Below, piece after piece: positions 57,735 through 64,000 of a stretch of 64,000 bases of DNA (position 1 is its first letter; each line of letters starts with the position of its first letter). A program made the translations under genes and the position numbers. The notes under the pieces were generated by a model, which searched no databases, was not told the origin of the DNA, and worked only from the letters and a program-made list of their open reading frames with translations. Source of the DNA: JACRBR01 sp964371355 (GTDB taxonomy: Bacteria > Chloroflexota > Dehalococcoidia > DSTF01 > JACRBR01); the NCBI GenBank assembly GCA_964371355.1, contig CAYJMG010000010.1, forward strand, positions 1 to 64,000, given 5' to 3'.

Positions 57735-58172
57735 CTACGGCCTTCGCCGGCGGATGCGGGTCAACCACTCCACGAACGCTTCGTTTGAAAGCGACTCGGG
57801 GATCTTTTCCTTGACGTGCCGCACGGCCTCCAGGCCGCCGACTCTTCGCACGCCGCACACGATGAGCGCCGACACAAGTCCGGACCGGTTCCGCCCCTGC
57901 GCGCACATCGTCACGATGCGCCCGCCGTGCTCGATGAAGACGCATGCCGCCTCGACAAGCGCGGCCAGCGTCTCCGTATCCGGTACCGGCCCGTCATCGA
58001 TGGGCCAGCGCACGTACGAGATCGACGAGTCCAGCGGCATCTCCGCGACCGGGAACTCCTGCAGGTCGATGACGATGGCGGGCGTGATGTCCCTCGCGCG
58101 CATCTTGCGGAAGATGTGCGGATCAGTGTCTGACTGCCACAGCGCTCCGTCGAGGATCTCGGTGATCGGCAT
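57735..58172 (-). CDS. Dual-specificity phosphatase-like protein with altered P-loop
   Basis: This 145-residue protein has a DSP fold and the Cx5R loop TMCAQGRNRSGLVSAL, but the usual His before the catalytic Cys is Met. It starts DGALWQSDTDP, as in atypical DSPs. GAGGTG precedes the ATG at 58172. It may be active with altered chemistry or be a binding pseudophosphatase. It is a second small phosphatase-fold protein near 53285, not closely related in sequence. Confidence 0.75.
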   Translation of the reverse strand: MPITEILDGALWQSDTDPHIFRKMRARDITPAIVIDLQEFPVAEMPLDSSISYVRWPIDDGPVPDTETLAALVEAACVFIEHGGRIVTMCAQGRNRSGLVSALIVCGVRRVGGLEAVRHVKEKIPESLSNEAFVEWLTRIRRRRP

Positions 58173-58184
58173 GGTCACCTCATG

Positions 58185-58258
58185 GTAGCCCGCCAGGCGG
58201 CCCGGGACGCTACGTCCGCGGCTTGTCCCCGCTCCCGGGCCCGGACGCCGCGGGCTAC
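58185..58258. repeat. Inverted repeat between the phosphatase and Lcl genes
   Basis: GTAGCCCGC (58185-58193) and GCGGGCTAC (58250-58258) flank GC-rich, partly self-complementary sequence. It may be a REP-like element. Confidence 0.5.
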
Positions 58259-58350
58259 GGGCGCCCGTGCTCTCGCCACGCGAGCCATGTATCGTTACGC
58301 CAACCCCGCCCGCTACCAAACCCCCGCCTGCAGACAGTGGAGGACGAAGA

Positions 58351-58947
58351 ATGCACACCTTCGCCGCGAAGGCAGGCTGGGCGCTGGCCGCGCTCCTCGG
58401 TCTCACCCTCGTCGCCGCCTGGGCCGGCGTCATCAACGCCGGGACGCTCGACCCGCCCGGGCCGCTGGGCCCAACCATGAAGTCGCTCGACGACATCCCC
58501 GGCTCCTGGCACCGGGCGATCCCGGTCCCCGGCGGGGCGGACCCCTGCGACAACGACAGGTTCCTCTGCGTCCTCAACGACGAAGCTGTCCTCGACCGCG
58601 AGACGGGGCTGGTGTGGGAACGCGTGCCAGAAACGGACTCCTCCGACTGGGACTCGGCTATCCGAGCCTGCCAGGGCAATTATCACGGCGGACGCATGGG
58701 CTGGCGACTGCCGACGGTCTCCGAGCTGATGACGCTATCCGACACAACACAGCCCGCCGGTCTGCCGACGGGACATCCATTCACGGTCGGGCCCGGGGAT
58801 ATCTTCTGGTCGAGCACGCGGAACACGGCGAGCGCCGGGAGGGTGATGAGGTTCGACTTCGATTTCTTCCTGGCGACCGACGAGATCGTCGGTAACGCCT
58901 ACCGCTATTGGTGCGTCAGGGCCCCGGCCGGTCCGGACATTCAGTGA
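58351..58947 (+). CDS. Exported Lcl/DUF1566-domain protein
   Basis: This 198-residue protein has an N-terminal signal/anchor (about 8-28) and a DUF1566/Lcl C-terminal-type domain: VLDRETGLVWERVPETD, WDSAIRACQG and GGRMGWRLPTVSELMTL, then FWSSTRN and the late YWCVR. The family is found in surface and sensory lectin-like proteins. The ATG at 58351 has GGAGG 9 bases upstream; the upstream extension is excluded. Function unknown. Confidence 0.82.
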   Translation: MHTFAAKAGWALAALLGLTLVAAWAGVINAGTLDPPGPLGPTMKSLDDIPGSWHRAIPVPGGADPCDNDRFLCVLNDEAVLDRETGLVWERVPETDSSDWDSAIRACQGNYHGGRMGWRLPTVSELMTLSDTTQPAGLPTGHPFTVGPGDIFWSSTRNTASAGRVMRFDFDFFLATDEIVGNAYRYWCVRAPAGPDIQ

Positions 58948-58950
58948 GGG

Positions 58951-59259
58951 TCAGGACTTCGTGAGCTGCGCGTCGCCGTCGTACAGCTTCAGCACGCGCA
59001 CGGCGCCTTTCGGCCCGATGTCCAGGCACAGCCCGCACAGGATGCACTCGTCGATATTCTCTTCGACAAGCGCGACGCGCCCGCCGCTCTCGGCGAAGAT
59101 GTCGACGGGGCACACGCCTGCCAGCGATTTCGCTGCCGCGGCGTCGCCGGCAACGGCGTCGTCCACCTCCACCCGCACGAACATCCCGGTTTCAGACCGC
59201 AGCGTCATCGTCGCGCCATCCCCCGTCTCTGCACTGTTTGTCTCTTGTGGTCGCGTCAC
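58951..59259 (-). CDS. FixX-like single-cluster ferredoxin
   Basis: This 102-residue protein has VCPVDIF and ECILCGLCLDIGP, giving four Cys for one [4Fe-4S] cluster. It has no second cluster, as in FixX/ETF-QO ferredoxins. Its start overlaps the CoA-ligase alpha stop (ATGA). It suggests electron transfer tied to acyl-CoA oxidation nearby. Confidence 0.75.
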   Translation of the reverse strand: MTRPQETNSAETGDGATMTLRSETGMFVRVEVDDAVAGDAAAAKSLAGVCPVDIFAESGGRVALVEENIDECILCGLCLDIGPKGAVRVLKLYDGDAQLTKS

Positions 59260-60164
59260 GCCCCGCCCCCGGCCAGCCGCCGCTTCACGATCTCCGGGAT
59301 GTCCTGGATCTCCTCCGCCACGGAGATCCCCGCGTCCTTCATCCGGGCGATCTTCTCCGCGGTCGTGTCTTCCTTGCCCTCGACGATGGTACCGGCGTGT
59401 CCGAAGCGCATACCCGGCATCTCGTCCATGAACCTCCCCGCCATGAACGCCACTACGGGAAGCCGCGAGTTGTTCGCCTTCATGTACGCGGCGAGCTGGG
59501 CCTCCATGCGGCCGCCGGGCTCGCTGTAGATGACGATGGCCTTCGTCTCAGCGTCCCCCTCGAATAGCGGCATCAGCTCCGCGTACGTCGACCCGATGAT
59601 AGCGTCGCCGCCGATGCTGACGGCCGTGCTCTGGCCCAGGCCCGCAGCCGTCAGCGTGTTCGCGATCTCTGTCGTCATGCCGCCGGACCGCGACATGATG
59701 CCGATGGGCCCCGGCGTGTACGCCTTCCGGGCCGCCACCGCCGCCCCGCCCATCCCGCCGACGCGCGACTTCCCCGGCGTCAGCACGCCCAGGCAGTTCG
59801 GCCCGATGATGCGCGTCCCGGCGCGCTTCGCGTACTCCACCATCTGCGCCACTTCCAGCCGCGGGATGCGCTCGGTGACGATGACGATGAGCTTGATCCC
59901 GTTCTCGATCGCCTCGAACGCGGCGTCGCGCACCGCCGGCGGTGGCACCGAGATCACGCTGCCGTCCACCCGCTGCTTCGACGTGATCTCGCGCACGGTG
60001 TCGTACACCGGCACGCCGTGGACATCGCGGCCGCCTCGGCCGGGCGTGACGCCGCCCACCAGCTTCGAGCCGTAGTCCAGGCACTCGCGCGCCATGTTCA
60101 CGGCCTCGCGCCCCGTGATCCCCTGGATGATGAAGGTCGTGTTCTCGTCGATCAGGATGCTCAT
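59256..60164 (-). CDS. sucD: CoA ligase alpha subunit (succinyl/malyl-CoA type)
   Basis: This 302-residue subunit has the CoA-binding Rossmann part (IIQGITGREAVNM near 11), IIGPNCLGVLTPGKS, and the phospho-histidine His256 in MRFGHAGTIVEG. It pairs with the beta subunit upstream. It may make succinyl-CoA or, given the CitE-like lyase in the same operon, malyl-CoA (MtkB type). I cannot separate these by eye. The ATG has no Shine-Dalgarno; a heptad repeat takes its place. Confidence 0.88.
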   Translation of the reverse strand: MSILIDENTTFIIQGITGREAVNMARECLDYGSKLVGGVTPGRGGRDVHGVPVYDTVREITSKQRVDGSVISVPPPAVRDAAFEAIENGIKLIVIVTERIPRLEVAQMVEYAKRAGTRIIGPNCLGVLTPGKSRVGGMGGAAVAARKAYTPGPIGIMSRSGGMTTEIANTLTAAGLGQSTAVSIGGDAIIGSTYAELMPLFEGDAETKAIVIYSEPGGRMEAQLAAYMKANNSRLPVVAFMAGRFMDEMPGMRFGHAGTIVEGKEDTTAEKIARMKDAGISVAEEIQDIPEIVKRRLAGGGA

Positions 60165-60166
60165 GT

Positions 60167-60187
60167 CAGTTCACAGTTCTCAGTTCA
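60167..60187. repeat. Heptanucleotide repeat linking sucC and sucD
   Basis: Three exact-length units CAGTTCA, CAGTTCT, CAGTTCA overlap the sucC stop codon and end 3 bases before the sucD start. Confidence 0.9.
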
Positions 60188-61403
60188 GCCCCGCTACTTT
60201 TGCCACGGCGCGGCGCGCGGCTTCGGACATCGGCACTGTCCGGTCGGCGTACTCTACGCCGTACTTCTCGAGGATCTTGAAGCCGTCTTCCTCCCACGAT
60301 CCCGGGATGCGAAAAATGGCGATCTTCTCCGCCGGGTCGTAGCCGGACTCGATGACACCCTTGATCACGCCGCGGGCGACGATGTCGACGCGCGTGTTAC
60401 TCACGACGTTCATGATCACGCAGATCTTCTCGACGCCGGGCTTGCTGAGGATCAGCTTCGTCAGCTCCTTTGCCTTCCTCACGCTGGGGTTGCCGCCGAT
60501 CTCGCAGTAGTTCGCCGGCCGTCCGCCGTGGTTGCGCAGCGCGTCGAAGATCGTGAGGCTCCCGCCGCCGGCGCCGATCACGCACCCCAGGTTCCCATCG
60601 AACTCGACCACACGGCCGGCCACGCCGCGGTGGTCGGAGGCGTCGACCTGCGCCCCGCGGATCTCGAACGGGGTGGGCTCGCGGGCCTGCCGCGTCTCGT
60701 CGGGGCCGATGCCCAGCTCGTCGAGCACCGCGCGCTGCTGGTCGCGCGCCTCGTCCTCCATGTCCATGTGCGAGTCCAGCGCGATGAACTCGCCGTTCTC
60801 GAGCTGGGCGAGCGGGTTGATCTCGGCGAGCGTCAGGCCATGGGCGAGGAACGTCCGCGCGAGCCGCGCGATGATCCGCGAGAGCTGGTTCAGCTCGTTG
60901 CCGCTGATCCCCAGCGACGCCACCAGCTCCTTGAACTTGAACTCCTGCAGCGGCTGGAACGTCGAGAAGTGGACGCGCGCCACATGCTCCGGGTGCTTCT
61001 CGGCGACCTCCTCGATGTCGATGCCGCCCATGTCGCTGAAGATCGCCACCGGCAGCTTCGCGTTGCCGTCGTAGATGACGCCAGCGTAGTACTCCTTCTT
61101 CACCGGCTGCTTGCTCTCGACCAGCACGCAGCGCGGCGCCTGGTCGTTGATCACCAGCTTCAGGATGTGCTCGGCCTGCTTGCGGGCCTCGTCCGCGTTC
61201 GACGGGAACGTGATCCCGCCGGCCTTCATGCGGCCGCCGGTCAGCACCTGTGACTTCAGTACAGCTTCGCCGCCCCCGTCGCCGCCAGCGATCTCGCCGA
61301 AGATGCGCACGGCGTCGTCGACGGTCGTCGCCGCCCCGCCTTTCGACGTGGGGACGCCGTTCTTGCGCAGCAGCGCCTTCGCTTCGTACTCGTAGAACCT
61401 CAT
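60180..61403 (-). CDS. sucC: CoA ligase beta (ATP-grasp) subunit
   Basis: This 407-residue ATP-grasp subunit has FYEYEAKALLRKNGVP near 3, LTLAEINPLAQL near 210, and GCVIGAGGGSLTIFDAL near 270 with YCEIGGNPSVRKA. The latter is typical of succinyl-CoA synthetase beta and malate thiokinase A. The start overlaps the PIN-gene stop by ATGA. Its TGA stop lies within a heptad repeat. Substrate specificity as for the alpha subunit. Confidence 0.88.
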   Translation of the reverse strand: MRFYEYEAKALLRKNGVPTSKGGAATTVDDAVRIFGEIAGGDGGGEAVLKSQVLTGGRMKAGGITFPSNADEARKQAEHILKLVINDQAPRCVLVESKQPVKKEYYAGVIYDGNAKLPVAIFSDMGGIDIEEVAEKHPEHVARVHFSTFQPLQEFKFKELVASLGISGNELNQLSRIIARLARTFLAHGLTLAEINPLAQLENGEFIALDSHMDMEDEARDQQRAVLDELGIGPDETRQAREPTPFEIRGAQVDASDHRGVAGRVVEFDGNLGCVIGAGGGSLTIFDALRNHGGRPANYCEIGGNPSVRKAKELTKLILSKPGVEKICVIMNVVSNTRVDIVARGVIKGVIESGYDPAEKIAIFRIPGSWEEDGFKILEKYGVEYADRTVPMSEAARRAVAKVAGLN

Positions 61404-61867
61404 TCGTAGTCCTCAGGATCTTCGACAGCCAGCCCCAGCGCTACGGCAGCCTCCCGCAACGGCCGGTCGGCAACGATGAAGGCGCCGGCCTCTATGTTAG
61501 AGGCAGTGGCCCGTTCGAACCACCAGATCGCCGTGGCGAGCTGAATCGCGTCGAGGGCACGCAACCGCCCCGCGATCCTGGGTTCGGAATGAAGCAGCTT
61601 GACAGCGAGACCGCGAATCGCGTCGTTGAGATCGGCGAACTGAAAGCCTCGGGAATCGGCGAAGAACCGCTGATATGCGAGGTCACGCTGCTCGGCGGTC
61701 AGCTCGCCCATCAGCACGCGGCGCCGTAACGCCGACGCGAATTCAACCGGCGTGATCGAGGACAACACGATGGTCGAGTCACGCGTTAGTACAAGGGCCC
61801 GCGCGGACCCCCGCTCGGGAAGGTACAGCTTGACCAGAGCACTCGTATCCCACGGGCTCGACGCCAA
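61400..61867 (-). CDS. PIN-domain (VapC-like) ribonuclease
   Basis: This 155-residue PIN protein has DTSALVKLYLPE (first acidic residue, Asp7), PVEFASALRRR (Glu) and RALDAIQLATA (Asp), so its active site is intact. The TTG at 61867 is the best start, since PIN homology begins there. It sits 5 bases after a small membrane-protein gene and overlaps sucC (ATGA). No VapB-like antitoxin is recognised next to it. Confidence 0.85.
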   Translation of the reverse strand: MASSPWDTSALVKLYLPERGSARALVLTRDSTIVLSSITPVEFASALRRRVLMGELTAEQRDLAYQRFFADSRGFQFADLNDAIRGLAVKLLHSEPRIAGRLRALDAIQLATAIWWFERATASNIEAGAFIVADRPLREAAVALGLAVEDPEDYE

Positions 61868-61872
61868 ACGGC

Positions 61873-62184
61873 CTACCTGCTCTCGTCGCGCTCTTCCGAG
61901 ATCGTTCGGGACAGCGGTGGATCCAGCACAGGCATCAGGCCCCGCACCGTATCTCTATCAGGCAAGCCAGGCCTGGGTCTGAGATTCTCCGGGTAGTGAT
62001 CGACATTCAAGTCAGTGAGAGCATCACCCATCGCCGCTCTCACGCGCCGCCGCTCGGCCTCCAGCGAATCCAGCTCCGGCGCCGGTTTCTCCCGCGCCAG
62101 CGCATGCCGCAGCACACCCAGCAGCGAAGCCGTCGAGAGCAGGGCCGCCAGCCCAATCAGCAAGAGCGCGGTGTTTCGCCTCAT
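61873..62184 (-). CDS. Small membrane-anchored protein upstream of the PIN gene
   Basis: This 103-residue protein has one N-terminal helix (about 6-28) followed by a charged, helical tail ending in RTISEERDESR. I recognise no family. It lies 5 bases before the PIN gene. It might be an unusual antitoxin or simply a neighbour. Position is the only evidence of function. Confidence 0.6.
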   Translation of the reverse strand: MRRNTALLLIGLAALLSTASLLGVLRHALAREKPAPELDSLEAERRRVRAAMGDALTDLNVDHYPENLRPRPGLPDRDTVRGLMPVLDPPLSRTISEERDESR

Positions 62185-62216
62185 AACAGCAGTATCGTAC
62201 CGAATCGGCGCAAGGG

Positions 62217-63245
62217 TCAGCCGACGCGCCCCATCACCTCGAGGATGTCGTAGCCGGACACTTCCTTCGACTTCGCAGCCATCTCGCGCAGCCAGGACTC
62301 CTCGAGCGTGCCCGCCTGGACGGCCTTCGCGAGGTCCATGAGCATCGCCTTGGTGGTGGCCTCGTCGTAGAACTCGCCGGTCTCGGGGTCGGCGATCGAG
62401 CCGCCGCCGAGTTTGTGATAGACCTCGAGCGAGCGCTTCGTCTTCGCGATCTGCTCCGCGTCCGGGGTGAACACGGCGTTGCAGATCTCGGCCTGCTGCG
62501 GGTGGATGACCCATGTGCCGTCCATGCCGAGATCGCGCGAGCCCTCGCTCTTCTCGCGGAGCTGCTGCTGGATCGCCGCCTTCTCGTCGTCCGGTGTGTC
62601 GGGGCGGATGAGGCGGAGGAAGGCGTTGTCGATGACGTGGAGGCCGGCGGCCTTCGCGGCAACGGCCGTCGCCTGCTTCGCGTAGTGGAAGTTCCGGTTC
62701 TGGTTGTCGATCATCTCGCGCACGCCCATCGAGGCGCTGAAGTCGGCTATGCCGAAGATGAGGCCGGCCATGCGCGGCGACGCCGTCGCGATCTTGTAGG
62801 CGTTGACGATGGCCAGCGGCGTCTCGATGAGGGCCTCGATCTGGACGTGCGTCGTCCAACCGCCCTGGTCCTCGAGCGCGTCGAGCAGGCGGGAGAGGTG
62901 GACGATGTCCTCGGGCGTCTCCGTCTTGGGCAGGATGATGCCGTGGAACTTGTCGGGTGCGCCGAGCATGATGGCCTGGACGTCGCCGAGGAAGTACTTC
63001 GACTTGATGTTGTTGGGGCGGATGGCGATGACCTTCTTGCCGAAGTCGATCGTGTTCAGCGCCTCCACCAGCGTGGCGCGGCTCTTCTCGCCCTTGAACT
63101 CGTAGGGGCAGGCGTCCTCGAAGTCCGGCATCACGTGGTCGGTCGGAGCCTGCGCCGCCTTCTCGTTCATCTTCAGCGTGTGCGCCGGATACGTAAGCTC
63201 CGTGCGCGGAATCACGAACCGTCCCTGCTTCTGCATGATGTACAT
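62217..63245 (-). CDS. CitE/HpcH-type C-C lyase (malyl- or citramalyl-CoA lyase-like)
   Basis: This 342-residue TIM-barrel lyase has the metal-binding VMPDFEDACPYEFKGEKS block near 39, IALIETPLAIVNA-type segment near 145 and GIADFSASMG near 168. DGTWVIHPQQ is the late C-terminal block. The family cleaves malyl-CoA, citramalyl-CoA or citryl groups. Being in an operon with a two-subunit CoA ligase, malyl-CoA is the leading guess. The first Met may be M4 (MQKQGRFV). Confidence 0.88.
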   Translation of the reverse strand: MYIMQKQGRFVIPRTELTYPAHTLKMNEKAAQAPTDHVMPDFEDACPYEFKGEKSRATLVEALNTIDFGKKVIAIRPNNIKSKYFLGDVQAIMLGAPDKFHGIILPKTETPEDIVHLSRLLDALEDQGGWTTHVQIEALIETPLAIVNAYKIATASPRMAGLIFGIADFSASMGVREMIDNQNRNFHYAKQATAVAAKAAGLHVIDNAFLRLIRPDTPDDEKAAIQQQLREKSEGSRDLGMDGTWVIHPQQAEICNAVFTPDAEQIAKTKRSLEVYHKLGGGSIADPETGEFYDEATTKAMLMDLAKAVQAGTLEESWLREMAAKSKEVSGYDILEVMGRVG

Positions 63246-63314
63246 GTACCGGTCTCCTGGTCGCTGGCTCTGGGGTCGCTGGTTTACGAAGTCTGTCCGG
63301 CCGCGCGCCCCCGG

Positions 63315-63335
63315 CGACCAGCGACTATCGACTTA
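63315..63335. repeat. Heptanucleotide repeat at the acyl-CoA dehydrogenase stop
   Basis: CGACCAG, CGACTAT, CGACTTA; the last three bases are the reverse complement of the TAA stop. More distant repeats of GGTCGCTG lie at 63258-63281. So 63246-63332 is essentially repeat sequence. Confidence 0.75.
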
Positions 63336-64000
63336 CGCTCCGCTCACGAGCGCTCTCGCGATCACTTTCAGCTCGAGGGTGGCCTTCACGCCCTCGAAGA
63401 TGGGGAGGACCTGGGCGTCGACGACGTAGCGGCTGATGCGGTCCTCCTCGGCGTAACCCCAGCCGCCGTGGAGGAGCTGCGCTTCCTGTGAAGCCCAGAC
63501 GGCCACGTCCGACGAGAACAGCTTCGCCATCGCCGGCAGCAGCGGCGCCTTCCCCTTCGGGTCCGTCTCGCGCGCCACGTGGTAGGTGAACTGCCGCGCC
63601 GCCGCGATCCGCGTCGCGATGAGGCCGATCTTGTACTGCGTGAGCTGGTGCTCGCTGATGGGCTTGCCGAACTGCGACCGCTGGGTCGTGTACTGGCACG
63701 CTTTCTCGAGTGACGCTTGCGCGACGCCGAGCGCGCGTCCGCCGGTCTGCAGCCGGCCCACGGCGAAGCCACCGAGCGTGAGATAGAAGCCCTTGCCGAC
63801 GCCGCCCTCCTCGCCGACCAGGTTCTCGGCAGGGACGAAGTAGTCCTCGAAGTTGAGGATGTACGAGTGCATACCGCGGTAGCCCGGCGTGGGGATCGCC
63901 TCGCCGGTCAGGAGGCCGCCTTCGGGCTGGCGGCACTCGAACTTATGGTCGAAGGAGCGATCCTTCGGGACGATGAAGAGCGAGAGGCCGCCGTAGCCCG
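63333..64000 (-). CDS. Acyl-CoA dehydrogenase (5' end beyond window)
   Basis: The C-terminal 222 residues or so are present; the ORF continues to the window edge (GYGGLSLFIVP at 64000). The C-terminal helical domain has GRLQTGGRALGVAQASLEKA, QYTTQRSQFGKPISEHQL and LLHGGWGYAEED with RISRYVVDAQVLPIFEG. It catalyses the first beta-oxidation step with FAD. It is the first visible gene of the CoA operon. N-terminal part cannot be assessed. Confidence 0.92.
   Translation of the reverse strand, partial: GYGGLSLFIVPKDRSFDHKFECRQPEGGLLTGEAIPTPGYRGMHSYILNFEDYFVPAENLVGEEGGVGKGFYLTLGGFAVGRLQTGGRALGVAQASLEKACQYTTQRSQFGKPISEHQLTQYKIGLIATRIAAARQFTYHVARETDPKGKAPLLPAMAKLFSSDVAVWASQEAQLLHGGWGYAEEDRISRYVVDAQVLPIFEGVKATLELKVIARALVSGA

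Overview
The window reads as a high-GC bacterial chromosome segment, almost entirely coding. It has two-gene overlaps of the ATGA/GTGA type, several starts that look leaderless, an OpcA-linked pentose-phosphate operon, a PyrR-controlled pyrimidine operon, and exported proteins with Thr/Pro linkers, thrombospondin type-3 repeats and dockerin-like ends. My best guess is an uncultured Chloroflexota (Dehalococcoidia-like). That placement is inferred from gene content; there is no rRNA or marker tree in the window. I see no tRNA, rRNA, CRISPR array or insertion sequence.

Region by region: 1-5653 (minus) is an RHS/YD-repeat secreted protein with a unique C-terminal tip, a small downstream gene in the immunity-gene position, and a displaced partial copy of the RHS core. 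5891-8514 (plus) holds glutamate dehydrogenase and an AAA/STAND-like ATPase. 8524-19610 (minus) is a pyrimidine operon, pyrR-pyrB-pyrC-carA-GNAT-membrane protein-carB-chrA-pyrK, preceded by a PyrR-binding RNA and a hairpin that contains the pyrR ribosome binding site. 19776-24803 holds an RND/MMPL transporter, a quinone oxidoreductase and a fur-NiCoT nickel/cobalt pair. 24916-27918 (minus) is a secreted protein followed by an OmpR-type two-component system. 27919-28835 has no credible gene: it carries a clear c-di-GMP-I (GEMM) riboswitch with an intrinsic terminator, then a strongly structured stretch, then a promoter for the 797-residue TSP3 surface protein. 31310-34895 is a heterodimeric ABC exporter with one degenerate ATP site. 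35099-38735 is a peptide-type ABC importer without its ATPases. 39749-48641 (minus) is the operon tkt-rpiB-tal-pgi-gnd-zwf-opcA, nearly all of the pentose phosphate pathway. 48986-58947 is a mixture: sulfotransferase, nitroreductase, LLM flavin oxidoreductase, P450 with divergent flavin reductase, two small phosphatases, esterase, ACT-malic enzyme, MFS transporter and an Lcl-domain lipoprotein-like protein. 58951-64000 (minus) is a CoA-metabolism operon (acyl-CoA dehydrogenase, CitE-like lyase, two-subunit CoA ligase, FixX-like ferredoxin) with a PIN-domain gene inserted.

The most unusual signals are not single genes. (i) The c-di-GMP riboswitch and structured leader lie ahead of a protein with a cohesin-like N-terminus and a dockerin-like C-terminus, and the RHS protein carries a matching dockerin-like insert. 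(ii) Heptanucleotide tandem repeats at seven loci mostly fill the gaps between operon genes, touching stop and start codons where a Shine-Dalgarno would be expected. (iii) A short palindromic element is inserted in frame in both carbamoyl-phosphate synthase subunits and, degenerate, in the N-terminus of ChrA. (iv) A PyrR box controls the pyr operon.
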